A stretch of 25,617 nt of DNA, from NCBI GenBank assembly GCA_049999725.1, contig JBNGIS010001145.1, forward strand, positions 1 through 25,617, in the 5' to 3' direction. A model generated the notes under the pieces. The model made no database searches and was not told the origin of the DNA. It saw only the letters and a list, made by a program, of their open reading frames with translations. Below are positions 8,630 through 20,790 of this stretch, one piece after another (position 1 is the stretch's first letter; each line of letters opens with the position of its first letter). The translations under genes and the position numbers were made by a program. Source of the stretch: Haplomitrium mnioides. Taxonomy: Eukaryota > Marchantiophyta > Haplomitriopsida > Calobryales.

Positions 8630-10988
8630 ACTTTTCCCAATTTTAAGTTACAACAAGATGGTTTGTTTCAACTAAAAGAGGGGCATAGGAGAAACCCCTC
8701 TCTATAGGATACATTCATAGTCTAATGGTGAGTGGTTGGGCAACCTTTGTTTTGGCTTTGACATCACTAGTAGTCTAGGTGCTTAAGTTGGGTGTTAACT
8801 TTCGAGGCTAGAGTCTAAGTTAATTTTTTAGGCTAATTCTACTAGACAATGCAACAATTCAGAATCGATTATTACATAGCACCCTTTCTAATCAAAGTAA
8901 AGATAATCACCAATAGAAGTTCGTGACTCAAGATAGAATGCAAACGCATGAGTGGCGCTTAAACACAAAGTAGAGATTAGCAATTTTTAGATAAACTCTT
9001 GGTAGGTAAAAAACGTTGAACAAATGAGCGGCTAATTCTTTCTTCAACAAACCATAAACTCATGATAAGTAAGGGGCTAAAGATGCGGCATCTTATCAAT
9101 ACTCAACTACGACTCTATATACACATAAAGCTTCAAGAGAACATAGATAGGAGTGGAGCACAAACGCACATTTCTCTTTGCAAATGTTGAGCCTCAAAGG
9201 CTTTAACATTGGCAATCCAGTCTAGGCTTCATATTTGAGGGTTGACATTAGTCACTATAGTGAAGGGATTTCAATGTCAAGAGCAAAATCTACCAAACAA
9301 CTAGCAAAGAACATTCAATAATAGCTCTTATAGCAAGCCGATTTCTAAAGTCGAGAATGAAATCTAAAGAAAATTGAACCTAGATAGAGATTCCTGATCG
9401 ATTGGGCAAACTTTGGCTAGCAATTCTAATAATAAGTGCAAGCTAATATATCAGCAATACAACCCAAGAACTTTTAATATTAGCAAGAGAATCTATGGCT
9501 TCATAGTTGGGGGTGAGGTTCCCAATTAGTTCTAATAGGAAAGAGAAGGCTTGGATACTCCGGGACTCTAACTTTGGTTTTATGGATTTGAATTCGAACA
9601 AAGAGATGACATATGTCTTATATCTAGTGGGGAAACTAAATTCTGTTGAGTACTAACTTTGGCTCTAAACTTAGAAGCTAAAGTTCATATTACAAGTTGA
9701 CTATTAGTTATAATGTCATCGATGCATACTCTTGGAAGGTGGCGGTCAAGCTACTTCACTGAAGATGACATTGGGAAGCGGGAAACCTTTTATAGACATG
9801 GAAAAGACCTACAATTACAAGAATGCGCATGCTAGCTAAAGGATAATAGCTCAAGAAGTTCTAAGATCGGGGTAGGTAACATAGGTGAGCCGCTAGCGGT
9901 TTCTATGGTGAGTAAAGCTTGAACTTCAAAATAGACTAAAGTTTTGGAGGGTTCTAACATCAACTTGGGCTAAAAGTTGGGAAGGGTTAAGAGTCGAGAG
10001 GCTGACATAAGTTGTACTCGACTATCTGAACACGATAGTTAGACTACTCTGCTAAAAACCGGCACTGGACAGCAATAGAGACCTATGGAAATGCTCACAA
10101 ACCTCTTGACTCCGAAAATGAAAAAACTTAAATCTACTACAATATGAGGCACAATAAACTAAACATTGGGGATCAATTATATACCAAAACTAAACATAAA
10201 ATAAAGGCTGAAACTAAACAATATAGCTTGGCAATACTAGACTTTATAGTTTCTAATAACTTATAGTTTGCAACTAGCAACAAACATCTAACAATAAGGA
10301 CAAGATATTAATGATGCTACTGGGCACAAACACCAACTTATTGGATGAAGAGGACCTACGATTGTGGTTAACATTTAGGTTCAAATATCGAGGCTACATT
10401 TGACATTGGGAGAGCAAGGGACAAGTATTTGACACTGAATCTATTGTCAATATTGATAGGAAAGATGTGTCAGGATTAGATTCTAGTTGACGATGACATG
10501 CAACTACAAGAGAGGTCCTCATGTGATCAAAAAAGCATGCCTCTAGAATTAACCATATAGAATTTCAAGGAGTAGACAACCTTGGAATAAAGTAAACTAT
10601 TATTTGGAAAGGCAAGACCAATCATTCCAAGTAAAATTTGGCACTTTGTTCATATGTCATATAGATCAAGATATCTAGAGTTGTTTGCTAATGAGCTACA
10701 AGGAGATTGAGTACTCAACCGCTCAAGAACTACTTTCAGCTCTACAATCTTGGAGGGACTATCTAGTGTATACCTTCTTCTACAATCAAAATACATAAAA
10801 CTTTCTTTGGTGCAGCTTACAATGCAGAACCAATCTCACAAATAGAAGAGGATGACATTAGAAAAAACACAAATTACGAGAGTAATGGAGGACTTCTTTT
10901 TCTCATATAGCTCATTTTTCTCCTTTTTACTAGCTAGTACAGAGCACATAGCAAGAACTACTTGATATTTAAATAAAACATAAGCGTA
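8630..10988. other. Long non-coding stretch, nothing recognised
   Basis: About 2.3 kb without an open frame of note on either strand, without tandem repeats that I can see, and without an RNA gene. It may be decayed retroelement DNA lying between the chromoviral remnant and the large gypsy insertion, but no segment could be matched to either. Confidence 0.5.
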
Positions 10989-11068
10989 TGTCGGTTGTGT
11001 GTTTTTGTGTTTTTCTAAATTTTGTGGTTATTGAGCTCCGAGTTTATTTTATTATTTCAGTTTATAAT

Positions 11069-11097
11069 TATTATATTATATTATATTATATTATATT
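11069..11097. repeat. (ATATT)n microsatellite in 5' LTR
   Basis: About five copies of a TTATA pentamer. The equivalent position of the 3' LTR (about 20055-20090) is an interrupted version. It could serve as the LTR TATA region, but I cannot single out a box. Confidence 0.7.
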
Positions 11098-11936
11098 TAT
11101 AGTTATTTCATTATTATCTTATCCTTCCCTTCTCTTCCCTTTATCCCCTTTCTTCTCTTCTTCTTATCTCTCCCTTTCCGGTCCTTTTTTTCCCTTTGCT
11201 TGAGGTAGAGAGCAATGATGCATGCCTGTCGAGCGCCATGCAAGCAACACTGGCTGGAGAAGTACAGAGTCGAGCATTGGGAAGGGAGATCATGAACATG
11301 ATTGAGAACCGAAGCAAGATTGAATCAAGAAGTTCATAGGAGTGAATCGCAGCAAAGGAAGACGCATAAGGGAGGATTCGTCAGGGCCGTCAAGAAGGAA
11401 AACGTCAGAAAGGATTCGAGGAGGAGAAATTTGTCGCAAGAGATTTGTCGCAATGGGATCACCGGAGCAAGAGAATTCATCAAGAAGGAAAATTTCTTGC
11501 AAGAAAACAGCGCTAGAATTCGCCAAAAGGGGGTGCGTTGTGCAAGCATGTATAAATTTGCGGTAGGAGAAGAATTGCGCTAAGGGAGGAATGGGCTTGA
11601 ATTGGAAGGGAGGTTGGAAGGAATTGAGAGGGAGGCAGCTGCACTAAGGATGTAGACATGGCGGACAACAAGGCTAATGATACTTCATACTCACCAATCC
11701 GTGGAATACTTCGGAACCACTCGTACACAAAATACTTCGGACCCATCTCACTAGTCAACTTCGAAAATCCAAGTCAGTGGCAGTCCAACTTCCATTTGGA
11801 AAGCGGCAGTGAACGACGCAACTTCGGAAAAGGGGATACTTCGGAAGGTGCCAACTTTGGATCCTTGAGTCAACTTCAAAAATCCAGGTCAGCGCGGCGG
11901 TCCAATTGCCACTTTGAAGACGACGGCGGATAGCGT

Positions 11937-12008
11937 CGGTCAACTTCAGATCAGCGGTCAACTTCGGATCAACAGTTAACTTTGGATCAGCGGCAAACTT
12001 CAAATCAG
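11937..12008. repeat. 18-bp tandem repeats in 5' LTR
   Basis: Four exact-length 18-bp units, consensus CGGTCAACTTCGGATCAG, start at 11937, 11955, 11973 and 11991. They belong to a wider zone (about 11750-12130) in which CAACTTCGGA-type words recur with irregular spacing. Confidence 0.85.
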
Positions 12009-12988
12009 TTTGTGGGATACTTTGGAAGGCAGTCAACTTTGGAACAACGGTCAACTTCATATCAGCAACCAACTTTGGACTCACCAGTCCGCGGAATACT
12101 TTGGATCAGGCTTGGCGGAACTACGAAGCATACCGTTAACTTTGGACCGTACTTCTTGGGAACAATCTTTAATCGTACAGACAGGTGTCACCATACCAAG
12201 AAGCCATACCAACCGAAACAAAGGGAAAACAAGAATGTTGGAGGGAAACGCGAGTGCGGGAGGGGGGATATAGATTGATGCGTTGCAACGTTTGAGAGGT
12301 TGGTGCATTTGCAAACTTGAAGGACGAAAGCAATTTCAGACAAGAAGATGCAGCGAGGGAGGGAAGAGAGAAGCCCAGTGAAGCTTCACGTGAAGTGAGT
12401 GGACTCGTGCAAGGGGCTAACAAGGGTGGAGATGGACTAGAGGGGCATCAAGAATCGTTGGGCGAGGAGCTCTAGAGGCTCGGGCGATCCAAATGTACTC
12501 ACCTCTGCAGGTGGACCAACATTAGGAGGTGGATTGATACTTGAAGCTCAAGGGGGTTCTTTTTGTCTTGAATTTGAGAGAGGCTACCAAGGGAGGATCT
12601 TGGGGTTGTCTCAGCATTATATGTGCAAGAGCATCAATCCCAAGGTCACTCAGAGTGCGTTTATGGTCTAATCGCTCAAGTGAAGCCAAGAGAGGAGTGG
12701 CTACGTTAGTGCCCACGCACTGCGGAGAAGATCCATTCGAGGTTCGGGGTGGAGTGTGTAACCAGAAGCCAAGAGGGATATCTTCCAAAGGTGGAAGTTG
12801 AAGAAGACCTCTTTCGAGCTTGAGGAAGTAAATTTATGGCTTCTTGCAAGGGAAGTTGAAAAACTATCTCGACGAGATGCATGGGTGAGGAATTGAAGGA
12901 AGGTTGGAGTTGTTGTTCGAGGAGGAGAGAAGTCTCTGGGAAAGCTTAGATCTTGCGACCTTGAAGGGCATAAAATTTTGGCAGACCG

Positions 12989-12989
<1 letters not shown>

Positions 12990-13036
<47 letters not shown>

Positions 13037-13046
13037 NNNNNNNNNN

Positions 13047-13093
<47 letters not shown>
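12990..13093. repeat. (TG)n microsatellite in 5' LTR, with a 10-N gap
   Basis: Near-perfect TG dinucleotides on both sides of ten undetermined bases (13037-13046). The 3' LTR has a shorter run at the matching place (22379-22413). The repeat was therefore already part of the LTR before insertion. Confidence 0.95.
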
Positions 13094-13095
<2 letters not shown>

Positions 13096-13887
13096 TAGCT
13101 AGATTTGCTTTTTGTTTGTATTTTCTAAAAGCACTTTGGATTCGGAGTATACCCGCATTTTGGCTTGTTCGAAACCTGGGAAAACCCTGCGAATGAGGAG
13201 TCAGAACTATTGACATTGCCTCTTGGTATTTTAGATGTTGGACTTTGCTACCATTTTGTACGCAAGGTGTTTGGGTCCAATTTTGGACCCCTGAAATATA
13301 CTTCGGACTGCCACCAGGAGTGCCTCGGACTTGTATGTGTGTATTTTGGAATTGTGTGCGAATGAGCAGGGTTGATGTTGAAGTAATTGTGGATCAGTGG
13401 CAAGGTTTGTAAGGTGAAGAGGAACTTTCTTAAGACCTCAAGGAGATAACTTGCAGTGGGGCCATCTTATAAAAGAACCTGAGCCCATGTTCTGTCCACC
13501 TCTACCTTCCAAAGTGGCACATTTGGAGGTTAAGGCCTGAAGGAGGGGCGTGACATACATTTGTGGCGCTAGAAGGAGGGCATCCCAAAGGCTCATTGTA
13601 ATTGGAGTATTTGTGGGCCTGTTGAAATATTATGAAATCTTATTCGAGTCCACTAGTTTCAGTGGAAGAACGTGTGTTGGTTGTGGGTGTGTGAGTGCGT
13701 ATGTTGTGCTTTGTTGTTGCAAGTCAGTGCTGTAGTTACTCGAGAGTGGGTAAGTAAGAGTTGGGGTCAAATTGGTGCAAAACCCCTCCCATAAAAGGTC
13801 CCGAAACACAATCAGCCCTTAAGTTGGTGTACATCGGTCGAAAAGGAGATAAGAGACCGACCTTAGGGCTGACATCAGCCTATTTTT

Positions 13888-13901
13888 TGGCAATCACGGC
13901 G
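13888..13901 (+). other. Possible primer-binding site of gypsy element
   Basis: TTTTTTGGCAATCACGGCG follows the 5' LTR after 13 bases. A TGG start behind a T-run resembles the offset primer sites of Athila-type elements, but I cannot match it to a particular tRNA. Confidence 0.3.
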
Positions 13902-14002
13902 AGACGAAAGAGTTCTGGAAATTAACCTTGCGTTAATTTGTTAAGTAAAAAGTGGAGCAAGGAAAAGAATTCTAAAATTTTGGGAGCAACTTAGCACCAG
14001 AA

Positions 14003-15648
14003 GTGGAAGGAGATCAGACAAGGAGGTTTCCCTGTTTCGATAAAAGAGGAATCTCCCTCAAAAGTGGAAGAAGCCTTGGTAAGGCAGTTAGAGCTCCCTG
14101 TTATGTACAACCCAACACCTCAATGGCCAATATGAGGCATGTAACGCAAAGGTCCCGATTAAGATACAAAACATTTCGGGGATCTACCAGAGAGGACCCG
14201 GATGAGTGGTTGGATGAGTTTGAGGGCACAACTTATGCCAATGGAGAGAACCTCATTAAGGAGACCATTCTCCCTAGGGTGTTGAAGGGAGTGTCTGGTC
14301 CTTAGTACCAGACTCTACCAGAGGCCACCAAGAAGAATTGGGACACCTTCAAGGCAGCCTTCCTAGAGGAATCTAGGAAAGTATGAGGGGAATCAGAGGC
14401 CTTGATCAAGATGGGCCAAATGGAGATGAAGAAAACCAAATCGATGCGGAAATTTTTGCAACGATTCCAGCAAATGGCCCGAAAGATCAACCCCCTAGCA
14501 TCGGATGGGATGCTTACCTCTTAGTTCATTTCAGCCCTGTCCAGAAGTTTAGGGGCCTGGGTGAGGAGATCCAAACCCACATGCCTTGAGCAAGTCGTGG
14601 AAGAAGCCCAATCCTACGTCAAAGTAGAGGTGCAAGCTCGAAGAGGAGGGATGAGTCTGAAAGTTCTTCGGAGAGTTCTAGCCACGAGGAGAGCTCTGAG
14701 GCTAGCTCCTCCTCAGAATCACAATCTGATAGTGAGAACAGTTCAGAAAGCTCCGAGGAGGAAAGATCCCATAGGAGGCGAAAGAAAAAGGGGAATAAGA
14801 AGAAAAAAGAGGCCAAAGAGAAGAGGACTAGAAAACATTAGAAACATAGGGAGAGAAGGCCCCACAGATCCTATGATAGAGGTGCTGGGGCAGAAACCAG
14901 CAGGAGGAGGGGGTTGAAAGACCCCATGGAAGAGAAAAAAGAAATGAAATGCCAGATCGAGGAGCTTAACTCCAAATTAGAGGCCATGACAATCCAATTT
15001 GCAGGTCTGAAGTCGGAGGGAAAAAAACTATTGGCACAGAGATCTCATGTGTGGTGTGTGAAGTGCGGAAGCCATGGACACTCCCCACAAGAATGCCCCA
15101 TGAAAGGGACGCCCATTCATTATGTAAGAGAGGATCTACCAAAGTGGTACTGTGAAGAGGTGGAGTATGTGCAAGAGGAGCCACCCGAACTCGTATACCA
15201 GGTGGTCAGCCAGCCCCAAACAATGAGAGGAAGACTAGTCAATCTAGTGTCTGGCCAATCAGCGGCATGGGGGCAGGCCAGACCAGAAGGGGCAAACCCA
15301 GGTCCAAACCAGACCAAGGTGATGGTATGCTGGAATTGTGGGCAGCCATGCCACATTTTCCCTAATTGTCCGGAACCTAGAAAGCAAAGATATGGCATGC
15401 CAACCCTATTATGTACCAGCTACAAGAAGGAAGGGCATTTGGCTAATAATTTCCCCCACACCAGAAGGCAAGAGTTGCCTTCCAATCCAGTCCAACAAGC
15501 ACCACCGTCGGCAACAACCAATCTGGTGACCACCGCATGAGAGCATGGGGTAGAATTTCTAGGAGTTGAGATGATGGTGGAGGAGGACTGCTACCGAGTG
15601 GCCACAAGGGCAGCAGCCAGGGCCAAGGAGAGAGGGAAAGCCAAGTAG
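14003..15648 (+). pseudogene. Gypsy gag with three zinc knuckles (one degenerate)
   Basis: The capsid region spans 14003-14590 in several pieces: FRGSTREDPDEWLDEFE, then TLPEATKKNWDTFKAAFLEE and SMRKFLQRFQQMARKINP, the Retrotrans_gag pattern. A TAG at 14303-14305 sits where a Trp is normal before the YQTLPE block. After an Arg/Lys-rich linker come CX2CX4HX4C knuckles at 15055-15096 (CVKCGSHGHSPQEC) and 15328-15369 (CWNCGQPCHIFPNC). A third at 15412-15453 has lost two Cys (CTSYKKEGHLANNF). Beyond the stop at 15538-15540 the same frame continues to the TAG at 15646-15648. Gag would coat element RNA. Confidence 0.88.
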
Positions 15649-15888
15649 GCTCGAAAGAAAGAAAGAAAAGCGAACGTGCTCCCTACTGAGGAGATTCAGA
15701 CTACAAGAGGGAGCACCCCAAGTTATTCTACCCGAAGCAAGAGGAGGAAGTGAAGAAGCAGTTAGAGGCCCTAGAGGCAGCTGAAGCTCGACAAGCAGCG
15801 AATAAGACCCTACGGGAGATCAATACGTAGAAATGCCGCCGAGAAGGCCAAACAAGACACGGCGGCCCCGCCACCGCCCAACACTCTC

Positions 15889-16905
15889 TTGCCAAACAAC
15901 ATCCAAAAGGATGTAAGGGACTGCCCGGTCACCGTGACAATGGGTCAGTTGATCAGGGATTGCCCTGTATACAAGAGGCAGCTTCGAGAGCTACTCATGG
16001 GCGTTAAGAGGAAAAGGAAGCTCCCCACGATAGGCACCACCGCCGACTTGAGGATGATCTGTGAGGACAAAGGAGCCTCTGAGATAGACATCTAGATTGC
16101 AAGGTGTACTTTGTCCCTGGTGCCCGTGGATGGAGGTGCAGGTGTGAATATTATGGTTGAAGAGACTGCCCACCGTCTTGGCTTCAAGAATTTCCAACCA
16201 ACTGAAAGAATTATGCGGTTGGCTGATGGGTCTAGGGTTAAGCCCTTGAGGGCCTTGCTGAAGGTTCCAACCTGGATTGGAGGAAAGGAGTTTGCCTTGA
16301 ACTACCTGGCTATGAGGCCAACCAGAAGTTCCCCATACCCTATGTTAATCGGGAGGCCTTGGCTATATGGTGCCAAAGTAATGCACAATTCAGGAGACTC
16401 TACATTAGTGTTTGGGCCAGGCAGGGCCGTGGTTCATTACGGACCTGTTCCACATGAGGGGGAGACTACAAAAGATAAGGAGTATGACACTGAGTGGTCA
16501 GTGGAAGAGGAGTCAGAGGACGATGACACTTATTGGCTGAAATTGGTAAGCGACATGACGGAGGCAGATTTTGTGGGCGAGACTGAAACAAAAGTGAATC
16601 AGTTGGAGACCTCTATATTTGGGGTTGGGGAAACAAAGGAAGTAGGGTCAAGAGTACCAACCCTCAACTCTGGACCTAACCAAAAAGGGGAGTCAGAAGT
16701 ATCCACTTCTAACCCTGAAACCGATCTAAAAGGGGAGTCGGCTGCAACCATCATTCTAGGGGAGGCTGATCACCAAGGCAGGGAGAGGAAGCCTGACAAG
16801 AAGCTGGCCACATGTGGCTTAAGGCTCGCTCAATTGGAGCCAGACTGTGATCCACTAACCGAAACAAAGTGGAGGTCATATGGGTGGAGCAGTATGAAGA
16901 AATAA
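15889..16905 (+). pseudogene. Gypsy aspartic protease region
   Basis: Two segments share one frame, separated by a TAG at 16093-16095. The first (from 15889) is a linker with DCPVTVTMGQLIRDCPVYK. The second has the protease active site VPVDGGAGVN (catalytic Asp codon at 16129-16131), then ADGSRVKPLRALLKVPTW and PMLIGRPWLYGAKV, the flap and C-terminal part of retropepsins of this branch. The remainder to 16905 is acidic and poorly conserved, with repeated GESE/GES words, and leads towards reverse transcriptase. Confidence 0.85.
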
Positions 16906-16989
16906 CGGTTTTCGGCGGGAGAACATTCCAGCTTAGATTCGCCCTAAACAAAGGAGCTGAGAGAACTTTCATGCAGACCCTGAAGAATT

Positions 16990-18493
16990 ACAGTGACATA
17001 TTTTCCTAGAGTCATACCAACCTAAAGGAAGTGCCCAGAGAATTAGAGGAACATCGCATCAATTTGGAAGCCAACGTGACCCCCGTGAGGCAGCGACAAT
17101 ATTGGATGAATCCACACTTTTCTCCGATGGTTAAGGAGGAGATAGATAAGCTCTTGGGTGCAGGGTTCATATACTATGTTCTGAACAGTGAGTGGGTGTC
17201 CCCCTTGGTGGTGGTGCCGAAGAAGGTGGATATGGACAGAAAACCAAAAATTAGGTTTGCCAAAATTTTTGCAAGCTGAATGCGGCCACAAAGAAGGACC
17301 ACTACCCCCTACCCTTCACTCATGGTGTGCTAGACCTGGTGGCAGGCCAAGAAGTGTACAATTGCATGGATAGGTACTCAAGTTACAACCAGATGTGGAT
17401 ACGGGAGGAAGACCAACTGAAAACTGCATTTACGATAGAATGGGAAGTGTTCGCATGTCGGAGGATCCCATTTGGGCTTTGTAATGCCCCTGGTACATTC
17501 TAGAGACTAATGATAAATATATTCCACCATTACCTCATAAAGTTCCTTGAGATCTTCATCGACAACTTCGTGGTATATAGGAAGGTGAAGGATCATGAGG
17601 AGCATGTTCGGCTCACATTTCAGTGTTGCAGGGAAACGAGGCTGCTGCTGCACCTTGGAAAATGCTTCTTCGCGGTGAGGGAAGGGATTCTATTGGGGCA
17701 CAAGGTCTCCAGCCAAGAAATTGCCATGGATCAAGAGAAGGTGGCAGTATGGTTGGGTGTGGCATTTCTGACATGTTTGGTGGAGGTGCAGGGATTTCTG
17801 GGATGCGTAGGTTATTGTTGGAGGTTCACTCCAAATTTTACCTTAGTAGCCTACCACCTGATTGAGATGGTGAGGAGGGGCAGCAATTTTGAGAAAACCG
17901 AGCCCAAAAAATTCAGTTTTAATGAGCTCAAAAGGCGCTTGGGCAACGCCCCGATCCTAGCACCTCCAAATTGGTCTAAAGAATTTCACGTGATGGTGGA
18001 TGTTTCAGGTTTTTGTGTGGGGGCAATGCTGAGCCAGCTAGATGAGGAAGGAAGGGACCACCCGATCTACTTTGCCAGCAGACTCCTCTCAATGGCAGAA
18101 AAGAATTACTTGCCCATTGATCATGAGGCCTTGAGCATAATCTACTCGCTGAAAAAATTCAAGCATTATTTGCTGCACTACAAGGTAGTGTTCCACACGG
18201 ATCATGATGCCCTAAAGTACATGGTCAACAAGCGTGATTTGATCGGAAGAGTGGTGAGGTGGATGTTATTGCTCCAGGAATTTGATTTCGAAGTACATGT
18301 CAAACCAAGGAAGAAACACCAGAATGCAGATTTCTTCTCGAGGATCGATGGAAAGCCAAGTGAGGAGGGAGTTGAGGACACCTTCCCTGATGAAGATCTG
18401 TTCCACATCAGAGAGGGGAGACCAACAGACTATGGAGATATCATTGAATTCCTCTTAACGACAAAGATTCCTCCAAGGTGTACGGCGGAGTAA
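16990..18493 (+). pseudogene. Gypsy reverse transcriptase and RNase H, catalytic site mutated
   Basis: RT begins around a YSDIFS-like stretch (TAG at 17007-17009) and continues as PVRQRQYWMNPHFSPMVKEE, then WVSPLVVVPKK. A frameshift near 17265-17280 moves it to the frame with NAATKKDHYPLP, YSSYNQMWI and RRIPFGLCNAPGTF. A TAG at 17501-17503 follows. The catalytic box at 17555-17566 reads FIDN where FMDD/YLDD is required, so the second Asp is Asn. RNase H (about 17990-18350) keeps the VDVSGFCVGAMLSQ, DHEALSIIYSLKKFKHYL and HTDHDALKYM blocks and lies in one open frame to 18493. Confidence 0.93.
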
Positions 18494-18515
18494 GCTGCTG
18501 TTTTTTCTCAGAAAG

Positions 18516-19679
18516 GTGAGACCCTTCCTCATGATCAAGGGAATTATGCACAGACAAGGCATGGATGGGCACGTATGCAGGTGCCTAGAGAAAGATCAAT
18601 GCACAGTGGTGATGCGGGCCATACACGAGGAAGCGGCCAGTGGACATTTTGCTGCGGAGACTACCATACGTAAAATTGTGGATGCTAAGTATTGGTGGCC
18701 CACCCTGAATAGAGATGTCCACTTCTTTGTGAAGAGGTGTGATGCATGCCAACGGACTGGAAAATCGGGAGCAGCGTGTCACCATCCCCTAGTGCCGATC
18801 ATTCCCCTATCTTCATTTGATAAGTGGGGGATTGACTTCATTGGGCCCATCACTCCTTCCACGAGGCAAGGAAACAGGTATATTTTGCTTTCCACTGATT
18901 ATGCCACCAAGTAGGTTGAGTCTAGGCAACTAGGAAGGATGACGCGCCAACAGTGGCTCGATTCCTCTACAAGCAAATTTTCACCCGATTTGGAGTGCCA
19001 TTGGAGTTGGTGAGTGACCAAGGCACGCATCAAGTCATTGGTGAGCTCACGGAGAGGTATCTTGTCAAGCACCGGAAAACCACAGCCTATCACCCTAAAG
19101 CCAATGGGTTAACAGAGAGGGCCAACAATATTATGAGGAAAATACTGAACAAGAGGGTGGCTGCCAATAAAGTGGACTGGGATTTGAAGTTGCTAACTAC
19201 TACACATGCATACAACTTGGCCTACAAGACAACCATGGGCCACTGCCCTTACTTCATGGTTTTTTAGACAACACTCGCAGGTCCCGGTGGAGTTTGAAGT
19301 TCCAACAACTTGAGTGACAGTGGAGGAGAGAATGGTTGAGGACTGAAGCCGAATGGCAAGGGTACATCAGCAGGAGGCCTTGGAAGAAATCAGAGCAGGG
19401 GCGTACGAGTGGTTGGAACATCAACAACAACTGACCAAGAAGCAACACGACAAGAAGCTACAACCGATTGAATTCAAAGGTGGTGATTTGGTGTTGCTCT
19501 ACGACAACAGGTTCTTGCACTTCCTCTGGAAGTTGCATACTAGGTGGATGGGACCCTACATGGTGAGAGTGCTTCATGACAATGGGTCAGTGGAGTTGAG
19601 CACATTAACAAGGTCACACATTCCCAATCGTGTCCATTATGACATGTTTAAACGGTATTACCACCAAGAGAACCCATGA
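18516..19679 (+). pseudogene. Gypsy integrase, three fragments
   Basis: Fragment 1 (18516-18914) has the HHCC finger (IHEEAASGH ... CDAC), YWWPTLNRDV, and the first core Asp in WGIDFIGP. It ends with TAG after YATK, where Trp is normal. After a frameshift, fragment 2 (18953-19267) has VSDQGTH (second Asp) and AYHPKANGLTERANN (Glu). Fragment 3 (19353-19679) has GGDLVLLYDNRF and KLHTRWMGPYMVRVL, the C-terminal GPY/F-type domain. No chromodomain follows; the frame closes 295 bp before the 3' LTR. All three DDE residues are present although the frame is broken. Confidence 0.92.
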
Positions 19680-19973
19680 GGGGGACGTCGTCCTATACAA
19701 CATGCGTGGGAGACTTGTATATATGTGTGTGTGGAGTTGGGATGTGTGTGTGTACCACTGTCCGGCAGAGGTTGTGTAGATTCTGGGTAAAGAAGGTTGG
19801 TGAGGTATGTTCGTTCGTGTCTTTGTGTTGTGTGAGTGGTGCATTGTGTGGGGGCCAGATCAATTGAAGGGCAGCCAACAAGGAAGATCAGATCAACGAT
19901 CACGGAGAGGTCCAACAAGGTTAGAGGGAGGAAGGGTGTTTGCAAGGTCGCTGCACAAATAAAAGGAGAGTTA
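19680..19973 (+). other. Gypsy 3' untranslated region and polypurine tract
   Basis: A G/T-rich stretch without a real gene. AAAAGGAGAG at 19961-19970, three bases before the 3' LTR, is the likely polypurine tract. Confidence 0.7.
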
Positions 19974-20790
19974 TGTTGGTCGTGTGTTTTTGAGTTTTTT
20001 CTAAATTTTGTGGTTATTGAGCTCCGAGTTTATTTTATTATTTCAGTTTATAATTATTATATTACATTTTATTATATTCTATTATATTAATTTTATCATT
20101 ATTTTACTATTATCTTATCCTTCCCTTCTCTTCCCTTTATCCCCTTTCTTCTCTTCTTCTTATCTCTCCCTTTCCTGTCCATTTTTTCCCTTTGCTTGAG
20201 GTAGAGAGCAATGATGCATACCTGCCTAGCGCTATGCAAGCAACACTAGCTGGAGAAGCACAGAGTCGAGCATTGGGAAGGGAGATCATGAACAGGATTG
20301 AGAACCCAAGCAAAGTTGAATCAAAGAGTTCATAGGAGTGAATCGCAGCAGAGGAAGACTTGTAGGGGAGGATTCGCCAGTGCCGTCAAGAAGGAAAACG
20401 TCGGAAAGGACTCGAGGAGGAGAAATTTTGTTGTAGAAGATTTGCAGCAGAGATTTGTCGCAGCGGGATTGCTGCAGCAAGAGAATTCGTCAAGAAGGAA
20501 AATTTCTCACAAGAGGACCACGCCAGAATTCGCCAAAAGGGGGTGCATTGTGTAAGCAGGTCTGAATTCGTGGCAAGAGAAGAATCACACTAAGGGAGGA
20601 ATGGGCTTGAATTGGAAGGGAGGTTTCAAGGAATTGAGAGGGAGGCATATGCACTAAGGATGTAGACATGGCAGACAACAAGGCTAATGATACTTCGGAC
20701 TCAAAGGTCCCATGGTTTTCTTCGAACTTACCAGTTCATGGAATACTTTGGAACCACTCGTCTGTAGAATACTTCAGACCTGTCTCGCAG

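Larger units (their letters stand above)
10989..13874 (+). repeat. Gypsy 5' LTR
   Basis: It starts TGTCGGTTGTGTG and ends CTTAGGGCTGACA; both ends recur in the 3' LTR. Identity between the LTRs is roughly 90% by eye in the unique parts. Contents in order: an AT-rich (ATATT)n stretch, a pyrimidine-rich block near 11120-11180, a middle zone of CAACTTCGGA repeats, a (TG)n microsatellite, and a terminal 600 bp without repeats. Several short open frames cross it but none is conserved between the two LTRs. Confidence 0.92.

Noticed and set aside
8718-8729. A tRNA A-box-like word, TAGTCTAATGGT
   Set aside because: No convincing B box or cloverleaf follows, so neither a tRNA nor a SINE is supported.
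11290-12423. Several 60-110 codon ORFs on both strands in the gypsy LTRs
   Set aside because: They are made of the short LTR repeats, overlap each other on both strands and are not conserved in frame between the two LTRs.
12701-13216. A 171-codon minus-strand ORF with a Thr-His repeat
   Set aside because: It is the translation of the (TG)n run and the N gap.
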